Positions 51,118 to 60,825 of a stretch of 64,000 bases of DNA are shown here, piece by piece. The DNA lies in the NCBI GenBank assembly GCA_946965045.2, contig OX337230.1:3596001-3660000 (forward strand), given 5' to 3'. How positions within the stretch are numbered: the first letter of the stretch is position 1; each line of letters starts with the position of its first letter. Source of the stretch: Epithemia pelagica (lineage: Eukaryota > Bacillariophyta > Bacillariophyceae > Surirellales > Surirellaceae). The notes beneath the pieces are model-generated. The model was not told the DNA's origin and ran no database searches. It saw only the letters and a program-made list of their open reading frames with translations. The position numbers and the translations under genes were made by a program.

Positions 51118-52235
51118 ATGAAATCTACCGCGGATCTTGATGCACCAGGCGTAGCCGACTTCGAGGATGTGTGGACTGCATTGTGCATTTCCGAGAAAAG
51201 CCTCACAACGGCAGAGTCCCTTTTTGGCAACGACAGGCAATGGTTCATTCGCGCGTCCTACATCAAGCTCTACGACGACATTGTGGCTGACAAAAATAGA
51301 AGACATGCTCAAATTGTCAATGGTACCGCGGGCGTTGGCAAGTCGTCCTTTTTGCTGTATGCGTTGGCTCGATGCCGATGCGCAGGCAAGTCCGTTCTGT
51401 TGCATTATCATCCTACCGACAAGGAAACAGCAACTGCAGCCTTTTTCCCACCAATGGCACGCCTTTGATCATGAGTACATGTGACTCAGGTTACTTGGCA
51501 ACGTTCCGAAAGTGGTACAAACAGATTGGGAACGAATAATCCCTATTCTTAGTGGATGGCGTTGTGTCCTTTACGAAGGATGACTTTCAAGGTGTTATAT
51601 ACGTGGCAGCCAGATCTCCCAGTTGTAGCATTGGCTTTATGGAAAAAGATCAGAATCGATGCGATCGCTGGCTTGAATTTTGGACACACTCGGAGCTACT
51701 CGCCTACGCGACAACTGTTGGTATTCCAAACGCAGCCGAGATTATCTATGACAATTGGTGTCATCTAGGAGGTGTCTCCAGGTATGCCTTTACTGCCAAC
51801 GCTGCTAAGGAGGCAGTCATGAACGCTATTTCAATTGTGGGCGCAACTTCACTCCTCAATGTTGTCATGACTGGCCTTATGGGACAAAACGAACAGCAGA
51901 AGGTTGTCGACAGACTTATTCACCGACATGCACCTGACGACAAGATTGGAGTCTATTGCACTACCTTCACGTTTGCGTCGGAGTTTGTCGCAACCATAGT
52001 TTCCATGGCTATTTGTCTTGAGACAAAGATTACAACCGATGAGCTCTTGCGTTGCTTTGAAGGGGTTGGTGCTGCGGGTGACTTGCGTGGAGTCTTGTTT
52101 GGGGCATACGCGGCACGAAGACTGGCAGCTGGGGGGAACTTTCCGATAACTACTCTGACTACCTGGGGCAGCTCGGACGATCCATTTGTCAAAGTCTACC
52201 ATCGCGTCAGCATTGAGCCAGCCATCATGACGTGA
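51118..52235 (+). pseudogene. Crinkler/RHS-type P-loop ATPase, broken and truncated
   Basis: Frame one (51118-51468) has Walker A NGTAGVGKSSFLLY near residue 70. After a stop and at least one frameshift between about 51450 and 51545 another frame continues with a Walker B-like LFLVDGV, then GGVSRYAF (GGxxR motif) and RGVLFGAYAARRLAAGG. The last matches the family's GxxFE segment with Gly instead of Glu. It ends soon after, so most of the nuclease-like part is missing. Its stop overlaps the convergent HNH-like gene by 11 nt. It is closer to the frameshifted gene at 31751 than to the one at 41591. Confidence 0.65.
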
Positions 52236-53472
52236 CACGCCATAGACGCCGGGTATCGTTGTGAGTTGATTGTAGGAGGTAAAAAATCACTTCCTTTACT
52301 GCAACCGTATGATCCCGAGCATCAAAAGACCCCAGTGTAGTCGGGTCCGCAACGCCAGGAATAGCTGTCGTCCATGTCAATTGGAATATGCCATCTGGAT
52401 TTGCTAGCTCCTCCATGTGAAGAGAAACTCGCCGATTTATTTCGCAGTCAATATAGAGGGGCTGGAAGTATCGGTAATTATCCTCGACATGAATGGATAT
52501 ATTGTTCGGGAGGAAAGGCCGCCAAGTTTGCTCTTGTTTCGCTTGGCGCAACCAAAGATGAACCAAAAGACGATCCACATCTTCTCCGTTCACAAAATGG
52601 ACACCATCCATAAATCTTATTGGCTCAAGGCAAACTTGCGGAATTATATCCAGATTCACCCCATTGCCACGTCCAGTACCATCGAATTGCTCACGAGCAT
52701 CATTGGAAAGCGCAAGACGATTAAATTTCTGTTTGTCGAGCCACTCATACACTCCTATGCACTTAGCTTTGGGAAAGATGTGCGCACCTTGCGCGTTGCA
52801 TCTACCAAATGCTGCGTCAATCTCAATGCGTTGGAACTTGAACACGGTGTCATTCTTCTTGTAAGACGATGGGGCAGAGGACATGTCGACCGAGGAGAAT
52901 TCGACATTACAAACAGGGGAGTCGTTCGGCGATTCGCCCTCGGGTTCGTTTGGTCGATACTCACTCTCGTACACAAGGGCCGGATCATCAATAGGATCGA
53001 CAGTGCGCCGTTCCAGATGAGGACTTGCGTAACAACGAATGCCACTATTAGAGTTGACATAGCCATCGACAGCTCTTTGGAATTGCTCAGCGGAGGATAA
53101 ATCGCGAAACACCACGGACAGGGAAAGCAGCCTTTTTTCTGGATCGCTGGGATGAGTACTTGTAGCAAAAGCAGTATCGACAGTTGTGCCACTGGGATAG
53201 TACCCATTTAGTGATGCAAGCTGCATCATTTTGAATCGAACTCCAGCAGTAGCTCGATTACGCTCTATCGTTCCATAGACATTATGCCACACATGCTGTT
53301 GTTGTTGTTGTTGTTGTTGCTGCTGCTGCTGCTGCTGCTTGTATTGAAGGAATTGATCACGGAGACCTCGGCGGTCGTTGAAGGCAAGTTCGTTAAATTC
53401 TTTCTCTGCGACCGGGTAATTTATCAGCCATGATTTGTATTCATCTTCTATTAGTTCCCAAGCAGTCGTCAT
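52225..53472 (-). CDS. HNH-like protein with poly-Gln tract
   Basis: 415 residues from the ATG at 53472; an in-frame Met at 53562 would add 30 residues. A helical N-terminus is followed by ~15 Gln (53294-53338). The C-terminal third has an HNH-like core: RCNAQGAHIFPKAKC, then NRLALSNDAREQFDG. As in the array proteins the first His and the Asn are present, but the last His is replaced (Ala-Arg). It is a distinct family from the array protein. Whether it cleaves DNA is doubtful. Convergent, overlapping tail with the broken Crinkler-like gene. Confidence 0.55.
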   Translation of the reverse strand: MTTAWELIEDEYKSWLINYPVAEKEFNELAFNDRRGLRDQFLQYKQQQQQQQQQQQQQQHVWHNVYGTIERNRATAGVRFKMMQLASLNGYYPSGTTVDTAFATSTHPSDPEKRLLSLSVVFRDLSSAEQFQRAVDGYVNSNSGIRCYASPHLERRTVDPIDDPALVYESEYRPNEPEGESPNDSPVCNVEFSSVDMSSAPSSYKKNDTVFKFQRIEIDAAFGRCNAQGAHIFPKAKCIGVYEWLDKQKFNRLALSNDAREQFDGTGRGNGVNLDIIPQVCLEPIRFMDGVHFVNGEDVDRLLVHLWLRQAKQEQTWRPFLPNNISIHVEDNYRYFQPLYIDCEINRRVSLHMEELANPDGIFQLTWTTAIPGVADPTTLGSFDARDHTVAVKEVIFYLLQSTHNDTRRLWRVTS

Positions 53473-54775
53473 TATGATGTTGTGATTTGGTTTTCTTGTC
53501 TTCGATGATGCACCTTGCCAACACATCTTCGTCTCGCAGCACCTATTCATGAAACGATGCAAACCTCTAGATACTAGATACTATGTCTGAACAAATCCCT
53601 TCGAGAAAGGCGGCCGAGTTCATAGTCATAACCATACCTTACGGTAGACAGTACTCCTACAAGGAAGACGAAAACGTAGGAGTAGAAAGAAACAGCGAAG
53701 GAGTACCCGCTACGACTAGGAACGCTATATATGTCGAGAACTAATTTGCACTGCTCCTGTGTCAAACAAGCGTGTTCAGGGTTCAGGGGGTATGTTATCG
53801 GGCGCGCGGAGCATGGGCGGAGCATGGATATGGGCGGAGCAATGCATGCTCCCCGATGCATGCTCCGCGCGTCGATATTATCGGTGGGCAGATGTAGACT
53901 CCAACCCCTTCCACCACCATGAATGGAACCAACGATGCAACCAAAGGCACCGAAGACCAACCTTCGCTCTCTTTCCGCCAAACAATGGCAACCCCTATTA
54001 CCTCCCACAATCCCTGCCCGGTGGATTCCTCCCTTACAATCACGGCCATGGGGCTGGCATGTCCGTGGCACAACTCACCCATGGACTCTTGACCCTTCCA
54101 CACTTGTTGTTGCGGGTGAAACTACACTACGAACCATCCCACGCAACGACAATGACGACGATACGGACCAATCCAGGGCCGCGCCCCACGACGAGTCGTT
54201 GTGCATTTTCCAACAAAAACAACAGGCGCTCCTCGTGTTTTTTTTGCCGAAACGCCCCCCATTGTCATGCAAGTGACGCATCAACAATTGTCCTACTTTT
54301 TACAGGGGCCTCCACCATGGATTGTGCCACCTGTAGTTATTTGCATTGGAAGGGATGGGAATCTTGGATTGGTTCGTAGCATTGCCATGGAGGAAGAGGA
54401 CAACGACAAGGACAATCCGTTTGACAACAATGGGACCGTGCCAACGAATCCTAGAACCACAACGACCCATTCGTGTGAGGTCTGGCAACAAGTGCATGCA
54501 TGCATAGAAATCGTTCGTACTTTTTATTTAGTAAGATTCGACTTTTACACCTTCGGGAACAATGCCTTTGTTCAGTTGGCATCTCTATAGCTGATTGTGT
54601 TGTTGTTTTCGGCGATGTTTTTGTCGACGACTTGTGTTGTAGGGAGGGACAACCGTACAAAGGTATGGTGCGCTGAAAACCTTGTCTTGGCATCGTTTTG
54701 TTGGGTCTGTGGAAGACGACGACATTGGATGCGATATAGGGCTACTGCACCTCCACCACTGTGATCAATGAGGGG
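53473..54775. other. Gene-poor region left of the Copia insertion
   Basis: Several overlapping short frames between 53759 and 54590 do not add up to a recognised gene. A 62-codon frame from the ATG at ~53921 and a CAG acceptor-like site near 54305 may be relics of a spliced gene. The hairpin at 53803-53871 is the clearest structure. Confidence 0.4.
53803..53871. other. GC-rich hairpin with repeated GGCGGAGCATG
   Basis: CGCGCGGAGCATG (53803-53815) pairs perfectly with CATGCTCCGCGCG (53859-53871). The loop holds further GGCGGAGCA repeats and an inner GGAGCA...GCTCC stem, so alternative folds are possible. Confidence 0.7.
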
Positions 54776-54780
54776 ATTAC
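54776..54780. repeat. Left target-site duplication of the Copia element
   Basis: ATTAC, matched at 60876-60880. Confidence 0.95.
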
Positions 54781-54991
54781 TGTTGAAGGATGTCCCGTCA
54801 TCGGTCGCGGAGGCGGATGCAACTGCGACCAAGGATACGTCGCCTGGAGCACCAGATGGAGCCGAATGGGTGGAAGTTGAACGACGTGGCAAGCAATCGA
54901 AGAAAGAGAGCCAGAGAGCTCATTCTAAGGAGAATACGTAACTTGTAATCGATTGTTGCCTTTACAGCACAGTTGTTAATAGGTTTCAACA
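54781..54991 (+). repeat. Left LTR (211 bp)
   Basis: TGTTGA...TCAACA. An initiator-like TCATTCT at 54920-54926 would place the RNA start near 54922, splitting U3 from a short R-U5. Confidence 0.95.
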
Positions 54992-55005
54992 TATTCTCCT
55001 TAGAA
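54992..55005 (+). promoter_or_regulatory. Putative primer-binding site, self-complementary to the LTR
   Basis: TATTCTCCTTAGAA starts at the first base after the left LTR and is the exact reverse complement of TTCTAAGGAGAATA at 54923-54936. I recognise no tRNA 3' end. Confidence 0.6.
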
Positions 55006-55045
55006 AATAATCTCACATTGTGCCGTGAAGTACTGCCGGTCAATG

Positions 55046-55705
55046 TCTGAGGAACCAAGTCGCCTCACCACTTTATTGAACCAGTTGACTTTGTTATCGA
55101 TCGAGCAGCAAGATCGCATCAACGAGACCTACCGCAGGCACGAGCATAACGTGCAACAGCGGGAAGAGGCGTTTCGTGAGGCCCGACGCGAGCTTGAGGA
55201 TAATCACTAAAACGAGATCGCGCACGACCGGCGCCTCCTCTGCGACGCTAAGGATCGCATTTACGCCGAAATCCAAGAGAGGCGCAGGAATTTATTGATT
55301 CAAATCCGTTCAACTTCAACTGTGACTGAAGAACAAGAATTGGTGCCAAAGGTATCCAGGACCGTACAACAACGCACCTCGGAAGCAGAATTGGATTCAT
55401 CTCGGGACGAATCTGCTGAGCTAGCGGACAATATCAGGGAACTAGAGGACGGACGCATCGAAATCATCATCGAGATTCCAGATCTCCCCGCAGACGCAAC
55501 CACCAAACCAAAGAAGCTGGCGATCGGTAGTGACGTGTGGGTGTTGAATCCTTTGAAGCTCGCTCGTGTTCAAAAACGAACACACCTCAAGGCCAAAGTG
55601 ATTGGAACCACCCCATCCGGACAATACAAGCTCCAGGTGTGGAACCCAATCCTCAAGGTAAACGAAGAGCATCGACGAATCCGGAAGAATCTGGCCCTCA
55701 GATAA
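55046..55705 (+). CDS. Copia extra 5' ORF: coiled coil plus SH3/Tudor-like domain (internal stop)
   Basis: Begins at the MSEEPSRL Met (55046; an earlier Met at 55025 is in frame). The N-terminal half is a charged coiled coil (RINETYRRHEHNVQQREEAF). A TAA at 55208-55210 interrupts it, and the same frame then continues to 55705. The C-terminal ~65 residues (LAIGSDVWVLNP...LKAKVIGTTPSGQYKLQVWN) look like a small beta-barrel binding domain. This ORF ends 2 bp before the gag ATG. I know no such ORF in Copia elements; role unknown. Confidence 0.6.
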
Positions 55706-55707
55706 TC

Positions 55708-56187
55708 ATGTCACGCCAAGAACAACCACAACCAGACGGCGCCCCATCCTCAACAGCTAGTGGCACGGGGAGATATGGACGTAATGGTGGCCGCGGACGC
55801 GGTCGAGGTAGAGGAGGACGTGGCTCAGGTGGCCAACAAGGAAATACAAAGTTCCAAGGGCAGGAACCGACCCTTAAAGACTGTATCTTCGATTATTCAG
55901 AAGACCCACAGTCCAAGCGTTATCTTCGGAACGTCGAACACTTGATTGGTTATGTTGGGACAACGTTCAAGAGGTACAATCTCCAATTCCAGCAAGCTCT
56001 GGAGAATCTTGATTTACCACCACCCGATGAAGTTGTGCCTCCCAAGGATACGACCAACACCATCAAGGTCGAAGAATGGAAGATGAAATACAAGATGAGA
56101 GAAGAGCAATTGATCGAATATCAAAATTTTCGTGCCTCCCTCTATAGCCTCATCCTGGGTCAGTGCACCCAGTTGATGAAGGATTAA
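55708..56187 (+). CDS. Copia Gag, N-terminal part
   Basis: 159 residues from the ATG at 55708. It starts with an Arg/Gly-rich RGG-type box (GRGRGRGRGGRG), an RNA-binding feature, followed by a helical capsid-like region (DYSEDPQSKRYLRNVEHLIGY). A TAA at 56185-56187 is followed in the same frame by the rest of Gag-Pol. No CCHC zinc knuckle is seen. Confidence 0.8.
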   Translation: MSRQEQPQPDGAPSSTASGTGRYGRNGGRGRGRGRGGRGSGGQQGNTKFQGQEPTLKDCIFDYSEDPQSKRYLRNVEHLIGYVGTTFKRYNLQFQQALENLDLPPPDEVVPPKDTTNTIKVEEWKMKYKMREEQLIEYQNFRASLYSLILGQCTQLMKD

Positions 56188-59100
56188 TTGCAGGCCAAAG
56201 CGGAGTTTGACACAGTAAAGAAATCAAGAGATGGAATCGAATTGCTCAAGTTAATCAAACGGACCACATTCACCTACGATTCAGGGCGGATTTATGCTCT
56301 GGTGGGCCGTGACAAACTCAAGGAAGAATTCTACGGGTTGAAACGAAGACAGAATCAAAGTATTCAAAGCTACTACGAGCTTTTTCGTGCGAAAGCCAAA
56401 GTAATCGAGGAGCTTGGCATTCTCCTCTATGACGATGACCTTGCACAACAAATTGCAGCAGACAACAGACACACAACGGGGCCCACCGAAGAAGACAAGG
56501 AAGAAGCACAACAACGTTGCATCGCCATTCGCTTCATTCGCTCATGTGGGGCGAGGGAGTATGAAACACATTTACAAAATACGTTTTTGGACGGTCCGAA
56601 CCATTATCCGAAGACCCTCGCCGATGCCCGAGCCATTATCGACAATAGACTGTCAGGGCATCGCAGCGGGCACGGGCTGCAACCGGTACAAGAAAGTAAT
56701 GCCACCGGACTGGCTTACCATGCTAGAGAAAGCACCAACAATGGCGACGACGATACATCAAGTCTGACAGGAGCCACATTGAACACGACAGGACATCAGA
56801 GTGGAGCAGCCAACAATGATGGAGCACAGCGCAATCCTCCGAACACAAACGGTACAGTGACGTTTAACAGACAGCAAACAGAGCTGTCAGCAAATTCTCA
56901 CCACTTCTCTTTCGCGTCCTCCTGCTTTCAGCCTCGTAACCTATCCAAAGAATGGCTCCTCCTTGATAACCAATCTACTGTGGATATCATTCACAGTGGA
57001 CACCTTCTACAAAACATACACACAGCCACTACTCCCATCACCATCACAAGTCATGCCGGGGAAAGACAACTTACACAGCAAGGATTGTTCCCTGGGTATG
57101 GAATAGTATGGTATGATCCCGAAGGATCAGCCAACATTCTATCTTTGACCAACGCTCAACACCGATTTCGAATTCATTACGACAGCCACGACGGCAACAC
57201 CTTTCAACTCTTGGACCCTGCTACGGGCAGACTCAAGCACAAGTTTACTCAGAGCCCACAAGGTCTTTACTACATGCATCTCGATTCCCTACAAGGTAGT
57301 AGTTTCGTAACTACGGTTAACGATAACGAAACTCATTACACTGCCACCGAGATCAGTAGGGCCAAGGGCGTACGTGCATTACAAGCCAAGATAGGGCGCC
57401 CTTCCACAAGGGATCTCATCTATATCCTCAACCACAAGCTCATCCCCAACGCTCCTTTCACCAGCGACGATGCGAGAAGGGCAGAGCTCATATATGGTCC
57501 TGATCTGGGATCGTTAAAAGGAAAAACGACCAGAAGGCGTCCACCAGTTGTTGACACCACAGAAACAGTACCACCACGCCTCGCGGAAAAACATAAAGAC
57601 GTCACGATTGCTTTGGATGTGATGCATATCAACAACATCTCCTTTTTGGTTACAACCTCACGCGTGTTCCGGTTTTCCACCATGGATGCCATCAAGGATA
57701 AAGAAGAAGACACGCTGATTCGATCGATCAGAAAGACATTGTCCGTGTTTCGTCGTGGCGGTCTGCAACCAAGGTTTATTATGGCCGATGGAGCTTTTGC
57801 AAGCGACGGAATGGAAATGAGTATGGGAAACTTAGGAGTGAAATTAAACACCACTGCTCGCGATGAACATGTGGGTCTGATCGAACGTCACATACGAACT
57901 GTGAAGGAACGAATCAGGAGTGTTTATGCAACTTTGCCGTTCCCGACTCTGCCGAAGATTATGCTGATCGAACTGGCTAAATTTGCCACCTTCTGGCTCA
58001 ATAGTCTCCCAACACAGAATCATGAGTTGTCAACTACTATGAGCGCCAGAGAACTTGTCACAGGCGAAACGCTTGATTTTAATCGACACTGCCGGTTTGA
58101 GTTCGGGGAGTACGTACAATGCCATGAGGAGCATGATAATACCATGGCTCCCCGCACGGTGGGGGCACTTGCATTACGCCCAACAGGCAATAGGCAAGGA
58201 AGTTATTACTTCCTGAGCCTCGAGAGTGGTCGTGTGATTACTCGGAACCATGCCACCAAATTACCAATGCCGAAAGAAGTGATCCAGCGGGTGGCACAAT
58301 TGGCAGCTGCCCAAGAGATGCAGCCTGGTCTTGCTTTCGGAAACCGAGATAACCGAATTCTCATGTTAGATGAGGATAATCCCCTCCTGGAGGACGATGA
58401 CAGTGTGTATACTCATGTGGAGGAGGAAGACGATGATCTCCGCTATGATGACGATGTGGTTGATCATGAACTGGAAGACGAGCCAGATCCAAACGGTCCA
58501 CTGATGGAATGGGACCAAGATGGTGTTGAAAACCAGGAAAACCAAGGAGTGAATGACCCAGCTGGTGGTTTCGACAACGGTGACGGTGAGATGGAACCTG
58601 TGGAACAGGGAATCATGGAGGAGCCAATGGAGGTAGAGGCAGGGAATGTGGAGGAATTGATGGAGGGGGAAATGGAACAAGAGAATAATGACAATAATGA
58701 CAATAATGACATTGTTGTGGCGGAAGAAGATATCCAAAACAACAACTATGAAGAAGCGATTGATATGCCGGACAACGAGGAGATGGAGATTATCTTCGAG
58801 CCTGCAAACGACGATGGAGACACAGAAAATGACAACGAGAACCCGAATGAGGGTGACAATGAAAATCAACGATACAACCTGCGCCCGAATCGTGAGCGCA
58901 GTTACGCTCATCGATTTGGCCACACATTCGCATGTGTTGACAGCCTCGAATCGAAACAACGTTATGATGGATACCTGCTCTGCGGAGTGCTATATCTCAT
59001 TGAGGCAGAGACAAACCTAGCAACCCCACAGATGTCTATGAGGCTAGGGATCAAGATGTTCGGCAACAAAGGAAGAGAAGCCGTTAAAAAGGAAATAAAA

Positions 59101-60825
59101 CAGCTGCATGACCGAGGGGTTTTACGAGCCGTCCACAAAGCCGACTTATCGTGGGAACAAATTAAGCAAGCACTGAACTACCTGATGTTTTTAAAACGCA
59201 AGAGATGTGGAAAAGTAAAAGGTCGGGGCTGTGCTGACGGGCGTAAACAACGAGGTGTTGTCCCGAAGGAAGATGCCGCTTCACCCACCGTTTCGACAGA
59301 AGCAGTTTTCATAACGGCAGTCGTGGATGCCGTGGAGAGACGCTATGTTGTCATAGCAGATATCCCAGGCGCGTTTATGCATTCCGACATGGATCCAAAT
59401 GTCCATATGCGTATCGAGGGATTAATGGCAGAATTGCTCTTGGAAGTAGACTATGAAATGTACAGCAAATATGTGGTATACGAATACAACAAACCAGTCA
59501 TCTATGTGGAAATGTTAAAAGCTTTGTACGGCACCCTCAGGGCTGCTCGTCTCTTCTGGATCAAGTTGAGTGGGGTCCTGCAGAGTTGGGGGTACATCAT
59601 CAACCCCTACGATCACTGCGTAGCAAACAAGATCATTAACGCAAAGCAATGCACCGTAACCTGGCACATTGATGATTTGAAAATCTCACATGAGGACCCG
59701 GCGGTTGTTGAGTCGTTCTTAACCGATCTACAGGCTGAATTCGGATCTTTGGGAGACATCTCGGTTTCCCGCGGAAAGCGCCATGATTATCTGGGGATGT
59801 TCCTCGATTTCTCCGAGGACGGGATTCTTCAAGTCGACATGCGCCCATACTTACAAACAATTTTTGCTAACATGCCATCCGAGATGGTTGGCAAAGCCCA
59901 AACGCCAGCTGCAAATCACCTGTATCATGTGAACAATGAAGCAACAAAACTCAATGAGCAGGATGCGGAGCGTTTTCACAGTATCACGATGCAGCTAGCC
60001 TACCTAGCACACCGCGGTCGGCCCGATATTCGAACTGCTGTCGCCTTCCTGTCCACCCGAGTGGCACAACCTGATGAAGACGATTATCGGAAGTTGTCAC
60101 GAGTGTTGAAATATTTGCAAACCACCGTGGATTTGGTTCTTCGCTTGCAAGGTGCAGCTGAGTGGATCATCAGATGGTGGGTAGATGCGTCATATGCAGT
60201 ACACCCCAACACCAAAGGACATACGGGTGGATTCATGAGCCTTGGAAAAGGAACAGTCATCGGCTTTTCAGCCAAACAAAAGTTAGTAGCAAGAAGTTCC
60301 ACCGAATGCGAGTTAATTGGCATTCACGACGTGATGCCATCACTCATCTGGAGTAAGAAGTTTATGGAGGCCCAAGGATTGAATGTGCAGGATGTTATAC
60401 TGCATCAAGATAATCAGAGCAGCATCCTCTTAGCCAAGAACGGTCGACTGTCCAGCTCCAAACGAACAAAGCACATTGATGTTCGCTATTTCTTTGTGAC
60501 AGACCGGATCAAGAACAAAGAGTTGAGTGTGGAGTTCTGTCCTACAGAACAAATGATAGCGGATTTCTTTACGAAACCACTTCAGGGTCGCCTCTTTTAC
60601 CAACTACGGGACCTGATCATGAATATTGCTCCTCACGATAAACATCATTCGTCCCATAGGAGTGTGTTGAAGGATGTCCCATCATCGGTCGCGGAGGCGG
60701 ATGCAACTGCGACCAAGGATACGTCGCCTGGAGCACCAGATGGAGCCGAATGGGTGGAAGTTGAACGACGTGGCAAGCAATCGAAGAAAGAGAGCCAGAG
60801 AGCTCATTCTAAGGAGAATACGTAA
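56188..60825 (+). CDS. Copia Gag (C-terminal part)-Pol polyprotein
   Basis: 1545 codons open without a stop, continuing the gag frame after TAA 56185. Protease: LLLDNQSTVDII near residue 257, D-N-Q-S-T instead of D-S/T-G. Integrase: Asp in IALDVMHI, Asp in IMADGAF and Glu in LIERHIRTVKER form the DDE triad; the upstream segment lacks a clear HHCC zinc finger. A long acidic, Asn-rich linker follows. RT: VIADIPGAF and WHIDDLKIS, the latter replacing YVDD. RNase H: WVDASYAV, STECELIG, HQDNQS. The last ~50 residues are encoded by the 3' LTR. A single TAA separates it from the first 159 residues of Gag. Confidence 0.93.
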   Translation: MQAKAEFDTVKKSRDGIELLKLIKRTTFTYDSGRIYALVGRDKLKEEFYGLKRRQNQSIQSYYELFRAKAKVIEELGILLYDDDLAQQIAADNRHTTGPTEEDKEEAQQRCIAIRFIRSCGAREYETHLQNTFLDGPNHYPKTLADARAIIDNRLSGHRSGHGLQPVQESNATGLAYHARESTNNGDDDTSSLTGATLNTTGHQSGAANNDGAQRNPPNTNGTVTFNRQQTELSANSHHFSFASSCFQPRNLSKEWLLLDNQSTVDIIHSGHLLQNIHTATTPITITSHAGERQLTQQGLFPGYGIVWYDPEGSANILSLTNAQHRFRIHYDSHDGNTFQLLDPATGRLKHKFTQSPQGLYYMHLDSLQGSSFVTTVNDNETHYTATEISRAKGVRALQAKIGRPSTRDLIYILNHKLIPNAPFTSDDARRAELIYGPDLGSLKGKTTRRRPPVVDTTETVPPRLAEKHKDVTIALDVMHINNISFLVTTSRVFRFSTMDAIKDKEEDTLIRSIRKTLSVFRRGGLQPRFIMADGAFASDGMEMSMGNLGVKLNTTARDEHVGLIERHIRTVKERIRSVYATLPFPTLPKIMLIELAKFATFWLNSLPTQNHELSTTMSARELVTGETLDFNRHCRFEFGEYVQCHEEHDNTMAPRTVGALALRPTGNRQGSYYFLSLESGRVITRNHATKLPMPKEVIQRVAQLAAAQEMQPGLAFGNRDNRILMLDEDNPLLEDDDSVYTHVEEEDDDLRYDDDVVDHELEDEPDPNGPLMEWDQDGVENQENQGVNDPAGGFDNGDGEMEPVEQGIMEEPMEVEAGNVEELMEGEMEQENNDNNDNNDIVVAEEDIQNNNYEEAIDMPDNEEMEIIFEPANDDGDTENDNENPNEGDNENQRYNLRPNRERSYAHRFGHTFACVDSLESKQRYDGYLLCGVLYLIEAETNLATPQMSMRLGIKMFGNKGREAVKKEIKQLHDRGVLRAVHKADLSWEQIKQALNYLMFLKRKRCGKVKGRGCADGRKQRGVVPKEDAASPTVSTEAVFITAVVDAVERRYVVIADIPGAFMHSDMDPNVHMRIEGLMAELLLEVDYEMYSKYVVYEYNKPVIYVEMLKALYGTLRAARLFWIKLSGVLQSWGYIINPYDHCVANKIINAKQCTVTWHIDDLKISHEDPAVVESFLTDLQAEFGSLGDISVSRGKRHDYLGMFLDFSEDGILQVDMRPYLQTIFANMPSEMVGKAQTPAANHLYHVNNEATKLNEQDAERFHSITMQLAYLAHRGRPDIRTAVAFLSTRVAQPDEDDYRKLSRVLKYLQTTVDLVLRLQGAAEWIIRWWVDASYAVHPNTKGHTGGFMSLGKGTVIGFSAKQKLVARSSTECELIGIHDVMPSLIWSKKFMEAQGLNVQDVILHQDNQSSILLAKNGRLSSSKRTKHIDVRYFFVTDRIKNKELSVEFCPTEQMIADFFTKPLQGRLFYQLRDLIMNIAPHDKHHSSHRSVLKDVPSSVAEADATATKDTSPGAPDGAEWVEVERRGKQSKKESQRAHSKENT

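Noticed and set aside
58366-58959. 197-residue hydrophobic minus-strand ORF
   Set aside because: It is the antisense of the acidic, Asn-rich linker of Copia Pol.
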